A stretch of 64,000 nt of DNA, taken from Straminergon stramineum (Eukaryota; Streptophyta; Bryopsida; Hypnales; Calliergonaceae). Shown here one piece after another: positions 13,301 through 22,317 of the stretch. A program made the translations under genes and the position numbers. Below the pieces are notes generated by a model that saw only the letters and a list, made by a program, of their open reading frames with translations, was not told the DNA's origin and ran no database searches. Within the stretch, counting starts at the first letter, position 1, and each line of letters starts with the position of its first letter. Location: the NCBI GenBank assembly GCA_963920665.1, contig OY987265.1:35841001-35905000 (forward strand), read 5' to 3'.

Positions 13301-14287
13301 GACTTTTCTAGCAAAAGTAACTTGCCTAGGCTCCTAAGTAAGTATAGGGGAGTGAGAAATGACCTATCTTGCGCTCCATTCCACTTCTGTATGCTCCCGC
13401 TCCGCCGGTCAAACCTGCTGTGGACTTTAATTTTTGTTAATTGTTGGGGAATGTTGTAGGTTCGAGTACTTCTAACTATCGAAATGTCGTGAAACTTGTC
13501 GGGGCAACTTAATAACATAAATGAAGCTATGCTAATTTTTAGTGGGATTTTATTGCCACCTGGGGAATCTCTAGGAATTTCCCATTACAGATATGGGTAG
13601 TTGACCGTCCGGAAGGACATCTTCTAACTATTAGAAAATTCTAAAACTTTTTGTGGAACCTGCCATGGGATCCCACGACACATGCGTAGGCTCATATTTT
13701 TACTCTACACATCAGCCCAGGGGGGACAATTTCCACCTTCTTGTTTAATTATCAGTGGCCGGAGAATCTTCTACTCCAGAGGGAATCTTGGCGAACCGAC
13801 TTCGCCATTGGTTTTCAAGCATGGGTTTAACCCCAAACCACCCTCCTTGGCCCTTAGATTCCTCCATGGTCTTGCCTTGGTATTTTCGACATTTGTAAGT
13901 CAACAATTTGGGGTCTTGCTATTTCGTTGGTGGAATGGGGAAACTAGAACCTATCTTCGGGAACTGAATCCTATGCCTCACCAAAGTTCCCTTGACCAAA
14001 TCTAGCTTAGAGATGTCCGTCCCATGTGGGGTTTTGAGCCTAACACATCCGTCACTCATAATTGACCCATTTGCCATGATTAGTTGGGTTTTAACTGATC
14101 TACAACTTGTGGTTGGGCCACTCTAGCTACAACATTGTCAAACTAGACCAAATACTACATTGGAATGTGACATTCCTATTTTGGTTCTACACTCTTTTTA
14201 GGGTTTTTGTATAATAAAGTGCAATTAAAATGACAAACTACAGAAAAAAAAAAGAGGGGACCCCCGGTGACAAATTGGGGGCTCACA
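10344..14287 (+). mobile_element. LTR-like element copy A, apparently complete, non-coding
   Basis: The block starts TGTGAGCGCC and ends GGGGGCTCACA, giving TG...CA termini with a 7-bp inverted match (TGTGAGC/GCTCACA), as LTRs have. It is about 3.94 kb long and aligns by eye with three other copies in the window. No gag, protease, reverse transcriptase or integrase is encoded; the ORFs inside are short and domain-free. It is best read as a very long solo LTR or a large non-autonomous LTR derivative. The five bases flanking each side (CCATC and CCCAG) do not match, so a target duplication is not preserved. Internal features are a 24-bp minisatellite (11965-12109) and a duplicated GGTTCAAAGCTTCGCCGT unit near 12436 and 12498. 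Confidence 0.75.
11965..12109 (+). repeat. 24-bp minisatellite, six copies, inside LTR copy A
   Basis: Six consecutive units, each close to GTATCTGGCCAAGCCCTCGC plus four bases, fill 145 bp with one extra base. CCAAGC is the best conserved core. In one frame this gives a repeating eight-residue peptide, but there is no sign that it is a gene. Confidence 0.85.
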
Positions 14288-15265
14288 CCCAGAGGCTACA
14301 TTCTATCGCTACCAAAAGTACTCAAATAAGGGTTGGGAAGCAATGGCACATGGTAATTATGGGTTGGTGAACCCATGGAAACACACTCAATAAGCTATCG
14401 CAACGTTGAAGTACATTCTAGACAAGGAAGTAGATCACATGCCACATCGTACCTGAACTCTCAAGTCTGGGGACAAGGTCGTGTCCATGATTCTTCTGCC
14501 TACCTTTCAATGGAAGGAACAAATTGAAAAACTCACTAAAGCCAATGCTACTTTCGGATTGAAGGAGGTGCCAACTTCAAACTTGAGTAAGATTAGATTA
14601 TCTAGGTTCCCAGAGTTTGATGTGAAAAAGCCAAGAGATAATTTTGCTCACGGCTCTGTTTGTGACAAATTGCAAGAACTAAGGAAGGGAGCTTTTTCTG
14701 GGTCTCACAATGCTTTGAAGTGGTTGCAGAAGTTGGATAAGCATCTTGCCATTGCTCATGCTCACAGGGATTTGTACTATGCAAATCGTTACTGATCGCA
14801 TAATTCCCTACATGAATGTCTTACAATTATGCATGGCAAGATGGATCATGCCAAAACTGCTTCTTTAGTCTTCTCCCACAAAAGTAAAGAACTTGATGGC
14901 CTAATGAAGTTGCTTGTATCCATGACCAAAGGTGCTATTTTGTGAGCCTATGAGTGTGAGCCTATGAGCGTTGAGCAAGGATTATGTGAGTGTTGAGCTC
15001 AAAAATTTGAAAAAACATTAGAAACTTATTAATATTTCAAAAAATAGATTCCATCTTAAACTTTGGATCAAAATTTATTATTTTTTGTAAATTTTAGTAC
15101 CTACTACCATGGGCCTATTACTGTAGACCTATTACCGTAGGTATATAAAATTTAGATGAAAAATCTAATTTTGAAACTTATTCAAAAGTATACGTTATGA
15201 AGATGAAGAATCCAATTGATGTGAAAGATGAATGGAGATGGAAATAAGTTTTTTTAGAATATTGG

Positions 15266-15690
15266 TTGATCATTGTTCTATAAGAACATGGACCCTCCCG
15301 AGGTCAATGAAAACACACCAATAATTTTTTCTTAATGTGTTATTATTGAATTTGTTTATATTTTAGAAAAAAAATTGTTGAGAAGATTTCATTACATGTT
15401 TCTAAAGAACTTAGCTGCACCAAGTTTCATTTTTGTTGATCACTATCTTATAGTAGCATGGATCTTCTCAAGGCCAATGGGGGAAGTACCTTCACTTATG
15501 TCTTAATGTATCGATAATTAGACTTGTTAACATTTTAGAAAAATATTGTTAAAATTGTTAAGATTTTAAGAAAATATTTGGTTGATAGGGATTATTTGTG
15601 TCATGAATGAACCTAGTTACACCTAAATGTTGGTTAGTTGATCATTGTCTTCTTGTGGGACCTCCCAGGGGATCAAACTCTTTTGTCTTG
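15266..15690. repeat. Three imperfect direct repeats inside the 1.2-kb element
   Basis: TTGATCATTGTTCTATAAGA at 15266, TTGATCACTATCTTATAGTA at 15436 and TTGATCATTGTCTTCTTGTG at 15638 each begin a similar block. GACC(C/T)CC and, in the first two, CTTAATGT...ATTTTAGAAAAA follow. Spacings are 170 and 202 bp. The copies are strongly diverged. Confidence 0.6.
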
Positions 15691-15710
15691 ATCAAATTTT
15701 TGTTTGATTG

Positions 15711-15877
15711 ATTACTCCCCTCTTGCTACTTGGTACCTCTCGGCGCCGAGGGAAGCCACCCACCCATGAAAATTTTATAAGAAGAAAAAAAAAAAAAAAA
15801 GGATTTTTTTTTTCCCTTCACGATGGGGGGTCTCCCCTCGGCGCCGAGGGGTACCAAGAAACAAGAGGGGAGTGATC
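15711..15877. mobile_element. 167-bp MITE nested in the 1.2-kb element
   Basis: The left end, from GATTACTCCCCTCTTG at 15711, and the reverse complement of the right end (GATCACTCCCCTCTTG) match over about 40 bp, through CTTGGTACC and the perfect palindrome CTCGGCGCCGAG. The short centre contains an A-run and a T-run. It would fold into one hairpin. No clear target duplication was seen. Confidence 0.75.
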
Positions 15878-17640
15878 ATAAAAAACTAATTTTCAATGAA
15901 ACAACTATATTTGATTTCAAAAGAATCTTAATCATTAATTTTTTATTCTTGAAATTGAATGAAGTCCAATGAATGGCACATCAAGGTTGTTCAAGGGACC
16001 ACGGTAATAGGTCCATGGTAATAGGTATTAATAAAATTTATTAAAAATAGGAAATTTTAGCCAAAAATTTTAGATGGAATTTCTAAAAAGTTGTATGCTC
16101 ACAGGCTTACAAGCTCATGCTCATAGGCTCACAAAATAGCAACCCTATATCTGTGACTGGCATGATTGCACATGGTCACGTTGATGTACGCTATGCGGAT
16201 TATGGTTTGGATTTGTTTTCCCACGATTCAAACTACACCATTGGCTCCATGGCCAAATTGTTGCAAGATCTGGAAGAGCCACCAAAGTCTTCTTCTCGAC
16301 AATTGTTTGTGAGGTCGGGGTCAACAAATTTGTTTGGTGTAGTGCTAAAGGGAGCTGAGATGTGCGAAGCGTCCCTTCCTCCACCACCGATTACCTTAGT
16401 TCCAGCAATGCCATTGCCACCCATTTAGAATGTGCAAATGGTCAATGCCACTAGGGACAACAAGAATAGATATGTTTTTTGTTTTTGGTCTCTACTTGTT
16501 GCAAACAAGATCTTTCGTGAAGTGTATGTGAACTTTGTGATTGTGGGGCATACACATGACGACACTGATGCATTGTTTGGAAGATGGAGCATGTTGCTAA
16601 AGAAGGAGAACTTCCCTACAATTCGTACACTCATGAAGTTGTTCATGGATGTGGAATCCATTCCCACTATCCCTCACCTTATAGGAGAAGTGCCTGATCT
16701 CAAGGGATTTATTGCAAGTTCATTTGTGGATAGAGATGACATACTCATTGGATATATGAAGCCACAACAAGGGAAGTTCTACTTAGATTCAACGGGGGGT
16801 CCAGTCATGAAGTACAAACTATTGTGCACCGATGAGAATTGGTTAGGGAAGGATGGCAGAGGCATCAAGTTGTGGAAAAAAGATGCAGAAGGGCGAAGTT
16901 CGTGGCCCCATGGAGTGCTGTTGCCAATTCCACAGCCTCTCATGAGAGATGTGGAAGACATTTTGAAAGGAATATCTGGATTTGTGAAATACTAGGAGAA
17001 GTTGTGCAATGCAAATGTCATTGGAGAATACCGAAGGCGCTATGAGCATTTGGTCTACTATTGGCGGGATGTGAAGGTAGCATTATTGGAATCGGTAGCT
17101 ACCTTTGCTATTCTGAGGGATGGTTTCTGGCCGGCAACTCGTGTTCAAGCGACTCGAGTGGATGAAGTAGGAGAAGATGGCGAGGATCATGAAGAGTTTG
17201 GAGAGGATGACACCTACATTGGGCCTTTGCAGGTTCGCCCACAACCATCCTTTAGGGTGGGTCGGGATCTCTCTGAAGGCTACTTCATGGCTATTTGACC
17301 TATTGATGGTGACACTTGACCAGTTTGGATTGCAGGGGCATTGTCTAATCCGAACTGTAACCCTGAGAAATTGAATTGTATTCTGATTCAGTACTTTTCC
17401 CAACATTGAGGAGTCAAGATATTTAAGACTTCTATACTAGATGGAACAATGAAAGAGGTTTACGTTGGAAGGTTGATATAGTTGATCCACCTATTTGGAA
17501 AGAAACCAACACTCTAATGACAACGTGGAAGTCTCAAATTAGAAAGGATACTTGCCAATATTTGCTCAAGATCCCAGCTAGCGGTTGCTCAAATTGAAAT
17601 CATCAACCGGAATTCAGCTTCGTATAGTTCGTCTTAAATG

Positions 17641-18191
17641 TAGCGTTGGCTGAGTTGGGTCAGGTCCAAAACTCTTAATATGTTGTTAGGTACATGTAGT
17701 AGAATGATATTTGTTTTTTATGTGTCTAGAGTGTGCTTTCACATTATTGTGAAAGATATTATTTTGTTTTCTTATGAATGAGGGGTTGGAGATTTAGATT
17801 CATGAATGTTTAACTATAGCTTACTATGAGTAGGATTTAGAGCTTTGGTTTGTTTGTGGAGAGTACATGTTTGGGTGTTACGCTTGCAACATTTAGGTTG
17901 CAAGTGTAATATATATACCATATTAATATATTCCATATAGCATTTTATGTATACTTGTTTTCAAAAGATAAACAATTTTTGACCATATACAATACAATCT
18001 TCTTTTCGAAACATTATATTGATTGCATGACTCTCATTTTAATGGAAATTCCTACTTTGATTTAATTAATTAAGTAATCATCAAGCTAAATTATTGCTCA
18101 CTCAATTCACTAATTGTACCTTTGAAGGCCAAATACTATTTTAAGAGGGCCACACTCTCCCATTTTAATGAATATGACGTTATGGGTCAAA
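17641..18191. other. AT-rich spacer after the DUF7869-like pseudogene
   Basis: No ORF or recognisable element was found. It may include the 3' end of the transposon that carried the pseudogene. Confidence 0.4.
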
Positions 18192-20330
18192 AGACTTGTC
18201 CCTTCCTAGATCTAGAGTTTTGCCCTAATTGGGGATTCCCACAAAATTGTCATCCAAACCTTACCTAAACTTCATTTCCTAATTTTTCCTAACCTATAAT
18301 TCGGAATTAACTTGTTTCTTCAGACCTGGACCCTAATTGATAGCCTCCTTCCAATCCCCTTAATTCACTATCAACCCCTAGGTCTAGCTATTCTTCATCC
18401 AATTTGACCCTAATCTTCATCCGACGATAACTTCCTTGTTTTGGACCTATTTGGGGCGTGCCTTAGGGTTTTGCAAAGCTACAACCTTCCTCTTTAAGTT
18501 TATGTTCTAGTAAATGACCTGACTTATAGTCTTAAGGATCTGACCTAGAGGAGACCTCGGCCAGAGTTAATAATCACTAATTAGGGAACTTGGAAAAGTT
18601 GGGAAAAATTTGACTCATACCTTGGAACTTGAATCGTTGATCGTACCCACTAGAAGCTCTCCCTCCCCCACCATGAACTCTCGTGCCATGATATAATGAA
18701 CCACCGTTCTAATCATAAGATAATTTAACACGAGGGTTTATTTGTTGGTTTTCTCCTATTTCTTTCCTTCTTTCTTCTTTTTATTCCTTACTATTCCCCC
18801 TACGTACTATGGTGACCCAATTAATCCTACTTCTACCTACGAGGCTAATCCTAAGGACGCATCATACCATCCTCCAAGGTTGAGCTACTCTTTACATCTT
18901 ATGCCTTATGTCTTACATCTCACGATTAATCTTGGGGTAATCATCTAATTTTAATTTAAGGCCCTAAGCAAGTCGTGGGGATTTCACCCCTACCTTATCT
19001 ACTTTCACTTTCTTCCTTCAAGTTATCTTCCCCTTTGTCATTTCTCCTCATTCTTCTAGCCTTCCGCCATCTTCACTTTGTTTGTCTTCTTGTCCTTGTG
19101 ATGGTTGTGGAAGACTGGGCGTTGGACTCCCCGCTCCGATTAGTGTTTTAGTACAAGGTCACCCCCCCCTCTCCCCCTTCCTTCTTTTCAGAATCCCTAG
19201 ACTTGGTTGGTTTGGTACGCCACTACTGGACCCTTCTTCCTCCCCCTCCCCTTTTGTAGTGAACCCCCAATACTGTGAACCCCAAGCCTGCGGACCCTAA
19301 TACTGAGAGCCCAACCCCGAAATCCCAGTACCATTAACCTTCACCCCCAGCGGACCCCCTGACTATGAGCCCAGACGGCAATTGCTATACTTGCTCGGTG
19401 CTCGGCTTTGGTTGTCGATCTACATGGCGGTACCCAATTTGGCCCTCCTCCCGAGTATCAGGATATTGGAGGGTGTTGGGTTGGGAAATTGAGTACTGGG
19501 CTAATTTGGGGTGTGGAATGCTATCTTCTTTTTTGGCTAATTCTATGTTATTTTCAAAGGGGGGCTTGGAAGGGTCATGTCTATACTAGTGGTTGGTGGG
19601 CTAGGCTTGTGGAGACGAAGGCCTCACTCTATTTCTCACTAGTTATCTTTCATACTCATTTTTTGTCTTCTAACTTTTACATTTTGGGGCCTAAACCTTG
19701 GTTTGTTCCCAACACGTTTTGGGAACTAAACCTTGTAGAGAGAGAGACCACAGGGTTTCACGATTTCTCTGTGAGGTGATTTTAACACACCACTAAGACT
19801 TTTTATCCCAAGGGAGTTCAAAGCTTCATTGTCGTTCCCTCTTTTAACACACCGTTAAGACTTTTCACTCCAAGGGGGTTCAAAGCTTCGCCATAAAGGG
19901 GGGACCCACTATCGCGAGCCGTAATCTTAGAAATCACCTTGTTAATATTTATGAGGGTATAACTAAATAGAATGTTGCAAAACTTCTAATAGACAAAAAG
20001 GATTAGAACCCTCTTAGCCTAAACAACTCAATAAGACTAAGAGGATACTCCAACTAATCCGTAACGGGATCCAGGCCAGATCCGGATTCCAGAAACCTGG
20101 ATAGCGACAGCCTACTGTCTAGACTTCCGGTCTAGAAATAGTGACCCGTTACGGGTAAATGGTCCGCTTTACGAACAGTCGATATTTTGACGGGTACTTA
20201 ACCCCGCTACTACCATTTGTTCTTCCTCTTTTCCCACAACTGTTTTGTGAGCACATAGCTGAGTGAAAGAGTGGTGAGTTAGTGCTCGGGTGAAAGGTGA
20301 TAGTGTGTTCAGATTTTAGAGTGGTTTGAA

Positions 20331-22058
20331 ATGGTGGAGGGAGATATCCGGAAGACTTTGGTTACCGGCCGGATGGTTTGTCCAACCATTCCGGAAAGGC
20401 TAAGAGATAGATCCCAACTAGAGGATGACCTTAGTGAGATAGGGTGTGTCGGTCTGTTCATGTGGCTGTGGACCGTAAAGAACGATCGGATGATTCAGGA
20501 ACTGATAGTAGGAGCTTCCAACCAGTACGAGTTGACGGTGAGAGGAAGGCCTCAAACTTGGACTGATGAAGTCTGGGCTAAGGTTTACGGATTTCCCATG
20601 AAGGGATCCGGTTTAGCTTCCCGGACGAACAAGTTTATGGTAGGAAAGTTCAAGAACGCTGCCCATTCTAAGGAAGGGTATGCGATTAGTGACTGCCTAG
20701 ATCCACGACATAGGCATGTCCTAGAGTTCCTGATCCCTATCTTGTATCCGGAAAAGCCTACCCGGGTTACAGTTACGGTAGCAAACACCATATTTGGTGC
20801 TTTTGAGGGTAGACCAGTCAGTTGGGGCAAGGTGATTGGCTCCGTAGTCGCCAAGCTTGCCGCCAACGTGGGAAAGGGAAAGACCAGCCCCATAGGGCCG
20901 TATCTTTTCCATCTCTACCACCATGCAGAGCTTCTTAGCGATGCGGAAATGGTGGAGTACGACACTGGAGCAACCATCCTCCAATACGGCCTGACGGAAG
21001 AAGTGACGGCGGAGCAGCCTCCGGTGGAAGAGGAGGAGGATCCGGAAGAGGACGAGCAACCCTTGGAGCGGAGGCATCAGAAACTGACGGATCCGACATC
21101 AAGGGGAAAGCTTCCGGCTCAACAGAGGATCTCCGAAGAGGAGGAAGGAAGCATATCTGGGTTCTTCAAAACCAGATTCAACTGGGTACTCCAAGTGCAA
21201 GAGTACCACGAGAGCTTGACAGATCTGCTCAAGAGGATAGGCCGGGAGTTGAAGACGGAACCGGAAGACATCCTCGACGCGTTGAAGAAACTTCCAAATC
21301 TTGAAGTCCTCGAGCGAAAGGACAGGCAGATCATAACTTTGGAGAAGGAGAAAGCGGATCTTCAGGCAAGACTGAGCTGGGCGCAAGGGGAGATGGCTGC
21401 AGCAAAGCAAAGGGAGAAGGAAGCCTTGCAGCTATTGAAGAACTTATCCGACTTAGTAGATAAGCCGACAGACATGGTGATGAAGGCGGCTCTAACCCAG
21501 AGCCGGTTGACCAAGGAAGGGCACCTCACCGGATCCCTGGTCATCCGGATACTCGTGGACTTCTCCTCACGAATGGAGCTCACACTCAAGGAGATGAGGC
21601 AGCTACTTGGACGGATCGACCCCGACCGGGTAATGGACTTCTCCAACTTTCCAGAGATCCATTTCAACACGGAGACACTCGTCAAGCTCACTGCCTCAAT
21701 GCCGCTACCTTCAAAACCGGAAGCCCCACGGGAGACCCTCCGGTACTCGACGGAACCTTTTTCCAAGCAATTGGAGAAGACAATCCGGGGAAGCGTGAAG
21801 TCAGCACCTAAGCCAAGCACACAGCCGGATACAAGACGGAAGTTGGCACCTCCAGAGATTACGGTGTCTCTACCCGTCCCAGTGTTCAACCTTCCGGAAA
21901 AGGAGCCGCTGCCAACACCGCACACCCAAGCCCGTGGCCAACTGATAGAGCAGATTGTGTGTGTGTGTGAATCCGGCCCAGTCTCATCCGGAGGAGTTCG
22001 AGCATATGGTGGAGGAGCAGCAACCAAGGAAAGAGATCAAGCCCATCGTGTTGGATGA
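20331..22058 (+). CDS. Element-encoded protein, unknown function (gag-like or plant transposon protein?)
   Basis: This is an uninterrupted 575-codon frame and the longest in the window. Residues 1-220 look globular, with a Trp/Tyr-containing block (WTDEVWAKVYGFP near 77-89), then DCLDPRHRHVLEFLIPILYP (about 122-141) and SPIGPYLFHLYHH near 185-197. Residues 225-250 are strongly acidic. About 325-375 is Lys/Glu/Leu-rich and probably coiled coil (EKEKADLQARL). The rest is Pro/Ser/Thr-rich. No catalytic motif, zinc knuckle or polymerase motif is visible. The layout recalls ORF1/gag-like proteins of plant retroelements and 'putative plant transposon protein' families, but I cannot name it. The last ~33 codons appear to be out of frame after a TG microsatellite. 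The start is the first ATG after a typical leader, with context GAAATGGTGG. Confidence 0.6.
   Translation: MVEGDIRKTLVTGRMVCPTIPERLRDRSQLEDDLSEIGCVGLFMWLWTVKNDRMIQELIVGASNQYELTVRGRPQTWTDEVWAKVYGFPMKGSGLASRTNKFMVGKFKNAAHSKEGYAISDCLDPRHRHVLEFLIPILYPEKPTRVTVTVANTIFGAFEGRPVSWGKVIGSVVAKLAANVGKGKTSPIGPYLFHLYHHAELLSDAEMVEYDTGATILQYGLTEEVTAEQPPVEEEEDPEEDEQPLERRHQKLTDPTSRGKLPAQQRISEEEEGSISGFFKTRFNWVLQVQEYHESLTDLLKRIGRELKTEPEDILDALKKLPNLEVLERKDRQIITLEKEKADLQARLSWAQGEMAAAKQREKEALQLLKNLSDLVDKPTDMVMKAALTQSRLTKEGHLTGSLVIRILVDFSSRMELTLKEMRQLLGRIDPDRVMDFSNFPEIHFNTETLVKLTASMPLPSKPEAPRETLRYSTEPFSKQLEKTIRGSVKSAPKPSTQPDTRRKLAPPEITVSLPVPVFNLPEKEPLPTPHTQARGQLIEQIVCVCESGPVSSGGVRAYGGGAATKERDQAHRVG
21956..21969 (+). 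repeat. (TG)7 microsatellite at an apparent frameshift
   Basis: Seven TG units lie inside the coding frame. Downstream, the compositionally coherent acidic/basic coding sequence continues in a frame different from the upstream ORF. Confidence 0.8.
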
Positions 22059-22317
22059 GACGTCTCCAGGCAAGGAGAATGAAAGGGAGATAACTCAGAT
22101 TGAGAAATCTGAGGAGGAAGAGTACCGAACCGGATCGGAGGACGACGACGACGAAGAAGCGGAATACTCTCCTCTGGAAATTCGGAAGATACAGACCCGG
22201 GCGACGTTACAGATGACCCCCATCAAGGCCACCCCAAAGGCAACTCCAAGGTCATCCACGCGAGCACAAGCAAATCAAGGCGGGAGCAGCCAGAAGAAAG
22301 CGCAAAAGGGGAAGTAG
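21970..22317 (+). other. Frame-shifted C-terminal segment of the element protein
   Basis: From the TG tract to the TAG at 22315-22317 the +1 frame is open and continues the style of the upstream protein. It has a Glu/Asp-rich region (SEDDDDEEAEYSP) and then a basic Thr/Lys/Pro-rich tail ending KKAQKGK. In the upstream frame the last residues before the 22058 stop are Gly/Arg/Ala-rich and unlike the rest. The natural C-terminus therefore probably lies here, with the tract having changed length by one or two units. Confidence 0.6.

Larger units (their letters stand above)
14933..16141. mobile_element. 1.2-kb non-autonomous element with long terminal inverted repeats
   Basis: The left end reads TGCTATTTTGTGAGCCTATG and the reverse complement of the right end reads the same. 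The match continues, with gaps and mismatches, for roughly 170-200 bp inwards, including a CCATCT...AAATTT stretch and a CTACCATGGGCCTATTAC / TTACCATGGACCTATTAC block (near 15104 left, near 16010 right). No ORF is present. It splits the DUF7869-like gene, whose reading frame stops on its left and resumes on its right. A clean target duplication is not obvious. The flanks (TTGTATCCATGACC left, CCTATATCTGTGACT right) share about two thirds of positions and could be a diverged duplication. Confidence 0.8.
14288..17640 (+). pseudogene. Decayed transposon-associated gene with DUF7869-like domain
   Basis: Conceptual translation in the forward direction gives a broken protein. The N-terminal part spans about 14290-14930 (including ELRKGAFSGSHNALKWLQKL). 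After a 1.2 kb insertion the frame resumes at 16142 (ISVTGMIAHGH) and stays open to 17298, apart from two in-frame TAG codons at 16426-16428 and 16993-16995. The block FVIVGHTHDDTDALFGRW at about 16535-16590 is the hallmark I associate with DUF7869 proteins, which are multicopy and probably transposon-derived. Weaker similarity appears to continue to about 17640. Further stops, such as the TGA near 14453 and the one at 14793-14795, break the 5' half. The true 5' end is missing because LTR copy A abuts it. The family assignment is from memory of the motif and needs a profile search. Confidence 0.65.

Noticed and set aside
14288..14480. Matching target-site duplication for LTR copy A
   Set aside because: The five flanking bases differ (CCATC before, CCCAG after), so the insertion signature is not demonstrated.
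21362..22027. 221-codon minus-strand ORF
   Set aside because: Antisense shadow of the 575-codon element ORF; Ser/Gly/Arg-rich without domain.
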